Assembly: GCA_022796875.1 (NCBI GenBank)
Contig: JAAWJJ010000022.1
Location: forward strand, 1 to 46,079
Length of the DNA: 46,079 nt
Reading direction: 5' to 3'
From: Eubacterium sp.
GTDB lineage: Bacteria; Bacillota; Clostridia; Lachnospirales; Lachnospiraceae
Below are positions 18,642-26,582 of the stretch, in pieces. Position 1 is the first letter of the stretch. Each line of letters begins with the position of its first letter. A program made the position numbers and the translations under genes. The notes below the pieces were generated by a model. It was not told the DNA's origin. It made no database searches and saw only the letters and a list, made by a program, of their open reading frames with translations.

Positions 18642-19565
18642 CTATGCTTTTTCAATTTTGCACAATAACGCCCTTAACTGATATGTTCCCATAGCGGGAT
18701 CCAGCGGTCCGTCCATTGTGGTCAGCATATTTACGTTTGATTTTTTTAATCCAAAATCGGGATATCCGTCTTCCGGGTACCACCAGCCGTATTCGCAGTT
18801 GATTACCCGTTCGTCTATCCCGTCTGTCACCGCTGCTTTTTGGATAATGGATCCGCGTTTTGTACTGATACGCACCCAATCACCATCCTGTATGCCGTAT
18901 TTTTCTGCTGCTGCCGGGTGAAGTTCAACGACAGAATACGGATGATGCTGCCTTAAAAACGGTATCTGTTTGTGTTCGGAACAGAAGAAATTCCGTGTTC
19001 TTCCGCCTGTTGTCAAAATGAAAGGATATTCTTCATATAAATCCGGCGCGCTGTATGGGCTTTCCGGCGGTTCTTCATAAAACGGAAGCGGCGCATACCC
19101 GTTTTGTTCCATAATGTTAGAGTACAATTCGCATTTTCCGAAAGGAGTCAGGAATTTTCCGCGTTTTTTATATTTGTAATATTGTGGGGGAACCTGAAGG
19201 TATTTTATTTCTTTAAGTTTTTCAAAGATCATTCCTTTCTATTGAGGATATTTTTTCCGGTTTCCTTTAATTGCCAGTCGTATATCTCTTCCGGGGTTTT
19301 TGCCCCATAATCTAATCCCATATAATCACATAATTCACAGAAGACTTCTTCGTCTGATTTACATTCAAAAGTTCTGACCACTTGTTTTTAAATTAAGACA
19401 GTATGAGAAGATAAATCGGGAGGAGATAGCAGTTCATTTAATTCCAGCCATGAGGCGGCTGGCAGGACCAGATCGGACATTGCCGCCGAGGGTGTCATGA
19501 ATAAGTCCATGCCGGATATAAATTCAAGATTATTCATTATTTGTCCCTGCATGTTCTTACATTCC
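18642..19565 (-). pseudogene. Broken DMSO-reductase-family molybdopterin oxidoreductase (C-terminal part)
   Basis: Only the C-terminal part of the gene remains. Translating 19535 downward gives NNLEFISGMDLFMTPSAA and then SDLVLPAASWLELNE, the middle of such an enzyme. An in-frame TAA follows (HTVLI*KQVV), the same frame continues to GKNILNRKE, and a frameshift near 19230 leads into an open 196-residue C-terminal piece. That piece holds TPFGKCELYS and the molybdopterin-binding domain with AAEKYGIQDGDWV. The 5' end is lost at a junction near 19565 with xdhA sequence. Its C-terminus resembles that of the intact molybdenum subunit at 29352-32030. Confidence 0.85.
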
Positions 19566-20039
19566 CCTGACGTCTAGAGTCCAACGTACCGGTTTCCCAA
19601 TTTTTTTTGCAAGCACTCCGGTAGCAGCTTCATTGGTCTGATAATTTTTTACGCCGAAACCGCCGCCCATTGCAGGGCAAATGACACGTAATTTTGATTG
19701 CGGAAGACCAATGGCGGCAGCCATAGGGCCTGAATTTCCGTGAGGGCATTGCGTAGCCGCGTAAAGAGTCATGCCGTCTATTCCCTCCGGGATTGCCAGT
19801 GTAACGAAATTTTCAATTGGCGCGGCACGACGCGGACAGGTTGCAAATTCTTTTTCCAGAATATAATCGGATTCTGCAAATCCTTTTTCCATATCGCTGC
19901 AGCGGAGTTTTTGGCAATCTTCGCCTGTCGCAGGAACGATATGGATATTTCCTCTGTAAAGATCCGGTTTATCCTCATGAAGAATCGGAGCGTCGTCTTT
20001 CATCTCATGTACGGGTATACGTCTTCGCCGATTGCCCAT
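19557..20039 (-). pseudogene. Internal fragment of a xanthine/aldehyde oxidoreductase molybdenum subunit (N-terminal half)
   Basis: About 155 residues match the part of XdhA-type subunits that lies before the middle: VHEMKDDAPILHE, YRGNIHIVPATGEDC, EKEFATCPRRAAPIE, and the cofactor-binding MGGGFGVKNYQ. It begins out of frame within the end of the other xdhA piece (junction near 20020) and ends at KPVRWTLDVRGM where it runs into molybdopterin-oxidoreductase sequence. Both ends are deletion junctions. It has no start codon of its own with a ribosome site. Confidence 0.85.
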
Positions 20040-20733
20040 CCGTAAGCCTGTAACGCCCCTCTTTCATTCTGACCGATTACTGCCTCCGGGTTTAATGCTT
20101 TGCCACAGTCTACCGAGGCATACATTTTTTTAACGTCAACGACGCGTGTTTCCGTATCTACTTCCACTTCGGCAACGGTAGAATGATAATAATAGGTATC
20201 AGCAGGTATTCCCTGTCCGTTTTCATCCACAGGCACGTTAAACGGGTAAAATTCTCCGATGCCGATCGGTAATTTCCGGAGTACAAACGTTGCTATTCCG
20301 GCACATGCCGCCAGCGGAAAGCGTTTGCCGGGATCGTATTTGTCGATGACAAAACCGTCTTCCATGTATAAATGGTCCGTCTTGCTGTGCAGCTGGAAAG
20401 CTGCCGCTTCATATAAAACGTCGCGTACCATTTCGCAGGCTTTCAAAACAGCCCGTCCGCCGGTAAATGTCACGCGGGAACTCAGCGTGCCAAAATCGTA
20501 CGGCGTTGCGGAAGAGTCGCCGGATACGATACTTACCTTTTCTACCGGAATTGTAAAAAATTCTGCCGCCATCATGCTCAGTACGGTATTGGACCCCTGA
20601 CCGATGTCAGTTGCGCTGGTCTGGATATTTACGCTGCCGTCTTCGCGCATTTGCACATGCGCTAAGCATGGATTGGGAGCGTCCATAACGGTTAAAGAAT
20701 ACATACATCCGGCAATTCCACGTCAAAATTTTT
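20000..20733 (-). pseudogene. C-terminal-half fragment of an XdhA-type molybdenum subunit
   Basis: From ATG 20733 the frame reads MKKF, a TGA, then RGIAGCMYSLTV and 230 more residues typical of the XdhA second half: EDGSVNIQTSATDIGQGSNT, VSGDSSATPYDFGTLSSR, VDCGKALNPEAVIG. The AGGAGG-preceded ATG is the original gene start, so most of the first half was deleted and the join is out of frame. It ends abruptly at IGEDVYPYMR. It lies upstream of the fragment carrying the earlier half of the protein, so two tandem xdhA copies fused by deletion is the simplest history. Confidence 0.85.
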
Positions 20734-20739
20734 TCATTT

Positions 20740-21297
20740 TCAGCCCTCCTTTTTTGCAGCGTTTGCAATAGCGCCGTTCACCGCACGTTCTGCAAAAACT
20801 CTGATCATTTCTTTCCGATACCATTTCGTTCCTATCATATCGGTAATCGGAGAGATGTCTTTTAAAGCAAGGTGTACGTTCCGGCTTACGGTGTTTGTAT
20901 CTGCCGGCTGTCCGGTTAACGCCTGTTCCAACTGTTTTAACCGTACGATGGTCGGCGCGCATGCGCCTGCTGCAATCGTTATGGATGTGATGATTTTTTT
21001 GTCGGCGGACAGAGTGACTTTTGCCGCCGCTTTTTCCTTAATTAGTTCCGATTCCATCAATTCGCTGTCCGTGACCATGCTTCCGATATGAATACCGTCA
21101 TTCTGAAAGTTAATCTGCTTTAACTCCGGAATATCTTCGATATCGATGAAAACGGTATTTTCTGGGATTTCATACTGATTCATCAGGACCATGATGTCGG
21201 TTCCGCCGGCCAGGAGCATTGCCTGGCCGCGATACTGCTTCAGATAATCAATAGCCTGACTGACGCTGGCCGCCTGATAGTAATTCATTTTTGTCAT
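20740..21297 (-). pseudogene. XdhB-type FAD subunit with internal deletion
   Basis: The frame is open (185 residues from ATG 21297, AGGAGG upstream) and keeps the N-terminal FAD-binding stretch (AMLLAGGTDIMV, GIHIGSMVTDSELM). It then jumps from SELIKE to KAAAKVTLSADKKIITSITIA, skipping roughly 80-100 residues that contain the second FAD motif (the usual QIRN-ATIGGN region). Family members are about 270-290 residues. An inactive product is likely. It is the first gene after a sigma-54 promoter and is followed with overlap by the truncated xdhA. Confidence 0.75.
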
Positions 21298-21330
21298 TAT
21301 CTTGTAACCTCCTTTTTCTTTTTTAGATAG

Positions 21331-21346
21331 AGCAAAATACATGCCA
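21331..21346 (-). promoter_or_regulatory. Sigma-54 (-24/-12) promoter of the decayed Mo-hydroxylase operon
   Basis: On the minus strand the sequence reads TGGCAT, five bases, TTGCT, keeping the GG and GC dinucleotides ten bases apart as RpoN requires. It lies 34 bases before the xdhB ATG, leaving room for a start site and AGGAGG. Upstream candidates for activator binding are a TTTTCCAC / GTGGAAAA inverted repeat (21472-21479, 21505-21512) and GATTT-AGTG-AAATC within it. Confidence 0.75.
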
Positions 21347-21582
21347 TTTTTTATTAGCTGCTGTAAAAGGGGGTGTTTTAATGATTTTATGGGGGTTCCG
21401 TTGTTTTTTTGCGGGATTTGATACTCACAGGGCGTGTTTTGTTATAAAAAGCGGTGTATTCCCATGGACTGTTTTCCACGCGATTTAGTGAAATCTTTTG
21501 TTTTGTGGAAAAAATCGTTATTTTTCACGGGATGGAAAAGCTGCTGGCAGCATCAAAAAACCTGATTTCACAGGTACGCTGT

Positions 21583-21845
21583 CAGTCCCATACAAGATAA
21601 TAACAATTGCCTGCTTCATCAAATGGATTTTCTAATCGTTCTGGCAGGATTACTTTTGCGTACGCAACCGCCCTCGATGCGCCGTCCGAGTACGCCCGGA
21701 TGGCGTATCGAGGACGGTTGTGTCAGAAGTCGAAAAATATCCCGGCGGGATTAGAACCTCCATTTGACTTAAGCAGGCAGAACGGCATGTTTTGTGTCGG
21801 CTGCCGTTCGGAACCATAAAGTAAATGTTTTAATAATATTTTTTA
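21583..21845 (+). repeat. Dispersed palindromic element, copy R1
   Basis: The left part (from CAGTCCCATACAA) matches copy R2 at 35687 onward, including the shared stretch around TCAAATGGATTTTCTAA. The right part (from GAGTACGCCCGG through AATATTTTTTAT) matches the reverse complement of copy R3 at 45760-46079. Internally, CAACCGCCCTCGATGCGCC pairs with the complementary GGCGTATCGAGGACGGTTG, and GAACGGCA with TGCCGTTC. No coding capacity is apparent. The 240 bases between it and the sigma-54 site hold only the dyads noted there. Confidence 0.8.
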
Positions 21846-21879
21846 TTTAACCCTATACAATCCGGAATTTATTGGCCGG

Positions 21880-21947
21880 TTGAAAAACGCCATCTTACGT
21901 GATATAATAGGAACGCTTGGCGAGAAGAATACACAAACATATTCGCC
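21880..21947 (+). promoter_or_regulatory. Promoter and hairpin leader of the MoeA-like gene
   Basis: TTGAAA (21880-21885) and TATAAT (21903-21908) are 17 bases apart. The leader carries CGAGAAGAAT (21921-21930), identical to the block in the glgC leader, and folds as GAATA (21927-21931) with TATTC (21940-21944), flanked by GGC / GCC. Confidence 0.75.
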
Positions 21948-22004
21948 GTTTTAGCCAAACAGGAAATTTACGGACAGCAAAGAGTGAAATATATGGAGGA
22001 CAAA

Positions 22005-23024
22005 ATGAAACTGATTCGAACAGAAGACGCAGTAGGGCATGTGTTATGCCATGATATGACGCAGATCATTCCGGGAGTGACGAAAGACGCGGTATTCCGG
22101 AAAGGGCATGTGGTAACCGAGGAAGATATTCCGGTGCTGCTTTCCATTGGAAAAGAACATTTATATGTGTGGGAAAAACAGGAAGGCATGCTGCATGAAG
22201 ATGAAGCTGCTGCTCTTTTGTATGAAATGTGTAAAAACGATAACCTTGTTCCGTCGGAGCCGAAAGAAGGCAAGATCGAGATCATGGCCGGCACGGACGG
22301 GCTTTTTAAAGTGGATGAAAACCGCCTGAGAAAAGTAAATTCGTTCGGAGAAATGATGATCGCTACCAGGCATGGCAATTTCCCTGTCAGAAAAGGGGAC
22401 AAACTTGCCGGGACTCGTATCATCCCGTTAGTGATTGAAAAAGAAAAAATGCAGGCGGCGGCCGAAGCGGCGGGAAAAGAGCCGTTGATGCAGCTGCTGC
22501 CGTTTGAGCGCAAAAAGGCAGCGATCATTACGACCGGAAGCGAAGTGTTTAAAGGCAGGATTACGGACAAATTCGGTCCTGTAATCAGAGAAAAATTATC
22601 GGAATACGACGTAGAGGTATTGGGACAGTCCATAATGGACGATAAACAAGAAGAGATTACGGCGGAAATTTTAAAATGGCTGGAAAAAGGAGCCGATCTG
22701 ATCATCTGCACCGGAGGCATGAGCGTGGACCCGGATGACAGAACTCCGTCGGCGATTAAGGCAACCGGCGGAAAGATCGTATCTTACGGCGCACCGGTAC
22801 TGCCGGGCGCTATGTTTCTGCTGGCATATTATAAGGATGAGATACCGATCATGGGCCTGCCGGGCTGCGTGATGTATGCCAAACGGACGATCTTTGATCT
22901 GGTGCTGCCGCGCGTGCTGGCAGGAGAGAAACTGACCAGAGAAGATCTGGCGGAGTACGGGCACGGCGGATTGTGTTTGTCCTGCCCGACGTGTACGTAT
23001 CCGAACTGCGGATTTGGAAAATAA
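22005..23024 (+). CDS. MoeA/MogA-like molybdopterin-binding protein with C-terminal Cys cluster
   Basis: The 339-residue protein contains a MoCF-biosynthesis domain (AIITTGSEVFKGRITDKFGP, CTGGMSVDPDDRTP, IMGLPGCVMYAKRTIFDLVLPR) as in MoeA and CinA/MogA relatives, and a shorter N-terminal region than full MoeA. It ends in a cysteine cluster, CLSCPTCTYPNCGFGK, suited to binding a metal or Fe-S centre. ATG 22005 is chosen over an upstream ATG at 21984 because GGAGG precedes it. Such proteins accompany clostridial molybdenum hydroxylases, so it was probably the partner of the decayed xdh genes upstream and stays intact. Confidence 0.8.
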   Translation: MKLIRTEDAVGHVLCHDMTQIIPGVTKDAVFRKGHVVTEEDIPVLLSIGKEHLYVWEKQEGMLHEDEAAALLYEMCKNDNLVPSEPKEGKIEIMAGTDGLFKVDENRLRKVNSFGEMMIATRHGNFPVRKGDKLAGTRIIPLVIEKEKMQAAAEAAGKEPLMQLLPFERKKAAIITTGSEVFKGRITDKFGPVIREKLSEYDVEVLGQSIMDDKQEEITAEILKWLEKGADLIICTGGMSVDPDDRTPSAIKATGGKIVSYGAPVLPGAMFLLAYYKDEIPIMGLPGCVMYAKRTIFDLVLPRVLAGEKLTREDLAEYGHGGLCLSCPTCTYPNCGFGK

Positions 23025-23034
23025 GGAGAAAAGT

Positions 23035-24354
23035 ATGAGAAAAAAGATTATAGCGGCGCTTCTGATCGCGGTAATGGCAGTCGGGCTTCCCGGTATTCAG
23101 CAGATTTCCGCGTCTACGATATCCGATGCCAAAAAAGAAAAGGATAAAGCGCAAAATAATCTGGATGAAGTAAACCAATCTATTTCCAATATTGAATCGC
23201 AGCAGAAAAGCCTGCAAAGCGAGATCAATTCCATAGACGCGGAACTGGTATCCCTGCTTGTGGATATGGGCGTTTTGGAGGAGGAACTTGCGGCCAAGAA
23301 CGAACAGCTCATACAGGTCAAAGCTGATCTGGAAGTGGCGCAGGAAAAAGAAGTCAGCCAGTACGACGCCATGACGAAAAGGATTCAGTTTATGTATGAA
23401 AACGGAGATAATTCGTTTCTGACCGCGATATTGGAAGCGGATAATCTGGCCGATGTGTTAAACCGCGTGCATTATTATGCGCATGTATACGATTATGACA
23501 GAAATCTGTTAGATGAACTGAGGGAAACAAAAGAACAGATCGCCAGCCTGAAAGTTCAGGTGGAAACCGAGAAAGCCGAAATGGAAGAGATGCAGGTGGC
23601 TTATGAGGAGCAGGAAGATGAACTCAACCGCATGATCGACCAGAAAAAAGGCGAAATGTCCGATTTTGACGTAAAACTGGCATCTGCGAAAGATCTGGCG
23701 GCGCAGTACCGTTCGACGATCGAACAGCAGAATAATATTATACGCGAGGAAGAAGAACGCCAGCGGCAGGAAGCAGCGGCAGCCGAAGCGGCCAGGCAGC
23801 AGGAAGAGGCCAGGCGGGCAGCGGCACAGCAGGCCGCGCAGCAGGTGGCATCGGGCGGCGGCGGCACACCGTCGGACAGCGGCGGCTCAGGCGGCGGCAC
23901 ACCGTCGGACAGCGGCGGCTCAGGCGGCGGCACACCGTCGGACAGCGGCGGCTCAGACAGCGGTGGCGGCGCACCGGCGGACAGCGGCAAAAATCCGGGA
24001 TATTCTACGGGTGTCAGCGGCAGTTCTGTGGTATCCTATGCGTGTCAGTTTATTGGCAATCCTTATGTATGGGGCGGCAATGATCCGAATACCGGAGCGG
24101 ACTGCAGCGGATTTACCTGTTATGTATTTGCTCATTTTGGGATTTCCCTGCCGAGGACTTCCGGCGCACAGAGAAGCGCAGGGCAGGAAGTCAGCTATGC
24201 GAACGCCCAGCCTGGCGACCTGATCTGTTACAGCGGCCATGTGGCGATTTATATGGGCGGCGGCCAGATTGTGCATGCGGCAAATTCGGCGACCGGCATT
24301 ACGACCGGAAGCGCTACATATCGGACGATCCTGTCTGTCCGCAGAGTATTATAA
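23035..24354 (+). CDS. Secreted NlpC/P60 peptidoglycan endopeptidase with coiled-coil domain
   Basis: The 439-residue protein has a signal peptide (1 to about 27), a long coiled coil (about 30-270) like PcsB/CwlO cell-division hydrolases, a linker of three 11-residue GGGTPSDSGGS repeats (DNA period 33 bp), and a C-terminal NlpC/P60 domain. The catalytic set Cys357 (ADCSGFTCY), His402 (GHVAIY) and His414 (IVHAAN) is complete, so it should cut stem peptides in the wall. ATG 23035 follows AAGGAG. An in-frame ATG 21 bases upstream lacks a site. It starts 10 bases after the MoeA-like gene. Confidence 0.9.
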   Translation: MRKKIIAALLIAVMAVGLPGIQQISASTISDAKKEKDKAQNNLDEVNQSISNIESQQKSLQSEINSIDAELVSLLVDMGVLEEELAAKNEQLIQVKADLEVAQEKEVSQYDAMTKRIQFMYENGDNSFLTAILEADNLADVLNRVHYYAHVYDYDRNLLDELRETKEQIASLKVQVETEKAEMEEMQVAYEEQEDELNRMIDQKKGEMSDFDVKLASAKDLAAQYRSTIEQQNNIIREEEERQRQEAAAAEAARQQEEARRAAAQQAAQQVASGGGGTPSDSGGSGGGTPSDSGGSGGGTPSDSGGSDSGGGAPADSGKNPGYSTGVSGSSVVSYACQFIGNPYVWGGNDPNTGADCSGFTCYVFAHFGISLPRTSGAQRSAGQEVSYANAQPGDLICYSGHVAIYMGGGQIVHAANSATGITTGSATYRTILSVRRVL

Positions 24355-24372
24355 TATAGTAAAGAGGAAAAC

Positions 24373-25083
24373 GTGAAAAACAAAAAACAAAGGGTGGTCA
24401 TACCGATTATCCTCATATTTGCGGTTGTTATTGTATATTGTATAGTAAAAGGCAGAGCCTGGGAGAGCAAAGACATCATCTTTAACGAGCACCTGTCTGA
24501 TCAGGTGCTGAATGTGGATGGGAATGATTTGACGCTTCAGGATCTTGCCTTTTATATTGCATGGCAGGAGCTGGCGGTGGAAAAAGAAGCCAGGATTTAT
24601 TCGCCAGAAAATCCGAATCAGTACTGGAACATGCATACAAACGGTATTTTTGTAAAAGTTGCGGCAAAACAGCACGTGATAGACATGGCGGTACACGATG
24701 AAATTTTCAGCCGGGCGGCAAAACAGGAAAGAATAGAACTGGACGAAGAAGAAAAAAAGGCGTTGAAAAATGCCCAGGATGATTTTTGGTATGACCTGAC
24801 CGAAGAACAGCGGAATTTGCTCGGCGTGGAGCGGGACGTTCTGGACGGCGCTATGTACCGAATTGCACTGGTGGAAAAATATCAGGTATGGATGGAAGAG
24901 CAGACCAATATCCATTATGAAAGTTTCCGGACAGACGGTACGGCATATAAGGAAATGATTCTGCCGGAGCATCAATTTGAAATAAATAAAAAGTTATGGG
25001 ATAAGGTAAAGTTCGGGAACATTATCGTACCCCACAATGTGGAAAGTGAAGGGGACAAGACAGATGAAATTGAGTCGGAATGA
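24373..25083 (+). CDS. Membrane-anchored protein of unknown function, SurA/PrsA-N-like
   Basis: The 236-residue protein has one N-terminal membrane helix (about residues 8-26) and a helical extracytoplasmic domain. VLNVDGNDLTLQDLAFYIAWQE resembles the start of SurA/PrsA-type chaperone domains, and the helices that follow fit that fold, but no parvulin isomerase domain is present. A GTG start is used with GAGG nine bases upstream. It lies between the NlpC/P60 gene and map and overlaps map by 20 bases. A role in folding exported wall proteins is a guess only. Confidence 0.6.
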   Translation: MKNKKQRVVIPIILIFAVVIVYCIVKGRAWESKDIIFNEHLSDQVLNVDGNDLTLQDLAFYIAWQELAVEKEARIYSPENPNQYWNMHTNGIFVKVAAKQHVIDMAVHDEIFSRAAKQERIELDEEEKKALKNAQDDFWYDLTEEQRNLLGVERDVLDGAMYRIALVEKYQVWMEEQTNIHYESFRTDGTAYKEMILPEHQFEINKKLWDKVKFGNIIVPHNVESEGDKTDEIESE

Positions 25084-25933
25084 CGCGTGCTGGTGCGGCA
25101 GCGGACTGAAATACAAAAAATGCCATGAAATGTTTGACGAAAAGATAGAAGCGATACGCAGACAGCGCCATGTGGTACCGTCGCATGATATTATTAAAAA
25201 TAAGCGGCAGATCGAGCTCATTAAAGACAGTGCAAAAATAAATATTGAAGTATTGGATTATGTGGCGGAAAACATTAAAGCGGGGATGGCAACGGAAGAA
25301 ATAGACCATATGGTGTATGAAAAAACGATTGCCATGGGGGGAATACCGGCGCCGCTCCATTTCGAAGGATATCCGAAAAGCGTATGCACTTCGGTGAACG
25401 AGCAAGTATGTCACGGGATTCCTTCCCGAAACGATATTTTAAAAGACGGCGATATCATAAATGTGGATGTATCTACAAATAAAAACGGATATTTTTCGGA
25501 TTCTTCCAGAATGTTTCTGATCGGAGAAGTATCGGAGGAGAAGAAAAAACTGGTACAAATCACAAAAGAGTGCGTGGAACTGGGATTAAAAGAAGTGAAA
25601 CCATGGGGATTTCTGGGCGACGTCGGTTCCGTCGTGCATGACCATGCTTTTGAAAACGGCTATACCGTTGTGCGGGAAATCGGAGGCCATGGCATCGGGC
25701 TTGCATTCCATGAAGAACCATGGGTAGGGTACAACACCAAACCGGGGACAAAGATGCTGATGGTTCCGGGAATGATTTTTACGATTGAGCCTATGGTAAA
25801 TATGGGAAAAGCCGATATATATGTGGATGAAGACAATGGATGGACCGTATATACGGCGGATGGAAAACCTTCCGCCCAGTGGGAAATCCAGGTACTGGTT
25901 ACGGAAAACGGCGCGGAAGTGATTTCATATTAA
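25064..25933 (+). CDS. map: Methionine aminopeptidase type I with N-terminal SEC-C zinc motif
   Basis: Map removes the initiator methionine from new proteins. The 289-residue protein has an N-terminal SEC-C-like motif (Cys9, Cys11, Cys20, His21) that probably binds zinc and helps contact the ribosome. The pita-bread catalytic core follows with its metal ligands in NVDVS, GYFSDSSR, GGHGIGLAFHEEP, FTIEPM and QWEIQV. Length and motif order are normal for the SEC-C-bearing branch found in Clostridia. The internal ATG was chosen over 25037 since it directly precedes MKLSRNDACWCG and has AAGGGG upstream. Confidence 0.93.
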   Translation: MKLSRNDACWCGSGLKYKKCHEMFDEKIEAIRRQRHVVPSHDIIKNKRQIELIKDSAKINIEVLDYVAENIKAGMATEEIDHMVYEKTIAMGGIPAPLHFEGYPKSVCTSVNEQVCHGIPSRNDILKDGDIINVDVSTNKNGYFSDSSRMFLIGEVSEEKKKLVQITKECVELGLKEVKPWGFLGDVGSVVHDHAFENGYTVVREIGGHGIGLAFHEEPWVGYNTKPGTKMLMVPGMIFTIEPMVNMGKADIYVDEDNGWTVYTADGKPSAQWEIQVLVTENGAEVISY

Positions 25934-25934
25934 A

Positions 25935-26423
25935 ATGTCCGGGAAAAAAGAATATCTATACAAAGGGAACAAACTCCGGTTGGTCGTTTTAAAAGACAGG
26001 CAGTATAAACGGGGCCGGGTAGAGAAAATAGAAGACACTCTCATCGCAGCCGTTCCGGCAAAAGAAACGGCTCTCGGGCCGTTACTTACGACATGGTACA
26101 GAAAAGAAGCGAAGAACATAATTTCCATCCGTGCCAGAAAATACGCCCAAAGCATGGGACAAACATTCGGGGTAATACATATCCGCGACCAGAAGAGCCG
26201 CTGGGGAAGCTGCAGCAGCGCCAGGAACCTGAACTTTAACTGGAGGCTTGTGATGGCGCCGGAATGGGTCATGGACTATGTGATTGTACATGAACTATGC
26301 CACTTGACGCATATGGATCACTCCGCCCGGTTCTGGGGGCTGGTAGAGCGCTATATGCCGGACTATCGGACGGCAAAACAGTGGTTAAAAGAGCATGGGC
26401 AGGAATTAGTAATAAGGTTATAA
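25935..26423 (+). CDS. YgjP/DUF45-family zinc metallopeptidase
   Basis: The 162-residue protein carries the HELCH zinc motif (His119, Glu120, His123) with the third His at 129 in HMDHSARFW, and the family motif SRWGSCSS near 88-95. These are diagnostic of the YgjP-like (DUF45, SprT-related) predicted metallopeptidases. It starts one base after the map stop codon, with no separate ribosome site, so it is probably translated by coupling. Its substrate is unknown. Confidence 0.85.
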   Translation: MSGKKEYLYKGNKLRLVVLKDRQYKRGRVEKIEDTLIAAVPAKETALGPLLTTWYRKEAKNIISIRARKYAQSMGQTFGVIHIRDQKSRWGSCSSARNLNFNWRLVMAPEWVMDYVIVHELCHLTHMDHSARFWGLVERYMPDYRTAKQWLKEHGQELVIRL

Positions 26424-26472
26424 AACCGAAGAGGGAATGGAAAAAATTGATAGTTAAAAAACTGATTCTGGC

Positions 26473-26504
26473 TTGAAAAAAAATTCAATATCATGTATGA
26501 TATT
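26473..26504 (+). promoter_or_regulatory. Promoter with overlapping palindrome for the chemoreceptor gene
   Basis: TTGAAA (26473-26478) and TATGAT (26496-26501) are 17 bases apart. A perfect palindrome with 8-bp arms, AATATCAT-GT-ATGATATT (26487-26504), covers the -10 box, the right place for a repressor operator. Confidence 0.65.
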
Positions 26505-26582
26505 AATTAAGTTAGAAATAAAGCCATTGTGCAGAGTTTTACCTGAGAATTCATGTGGCACAGAGGATGAAAGGGGTTAACG

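Noticed and set aside
20715..20740. In-frame TGA after MKKF before RGIAGCMYS, as a possible selenocysteine codon
   Set aside because: The residues around it do not align to an XdhA N-terminus and several hundred residues are missing, so it marks an out-of-frame deletion junction. No SECIS-like hairpin was evident directly after it.
21841..22004. Molybdenum-cofactor riboswitch before the MoeA-like gene
   Set aside because: The leader is only about 90 bases with one short hairpin, too small and simple for the Moco RNA motif.
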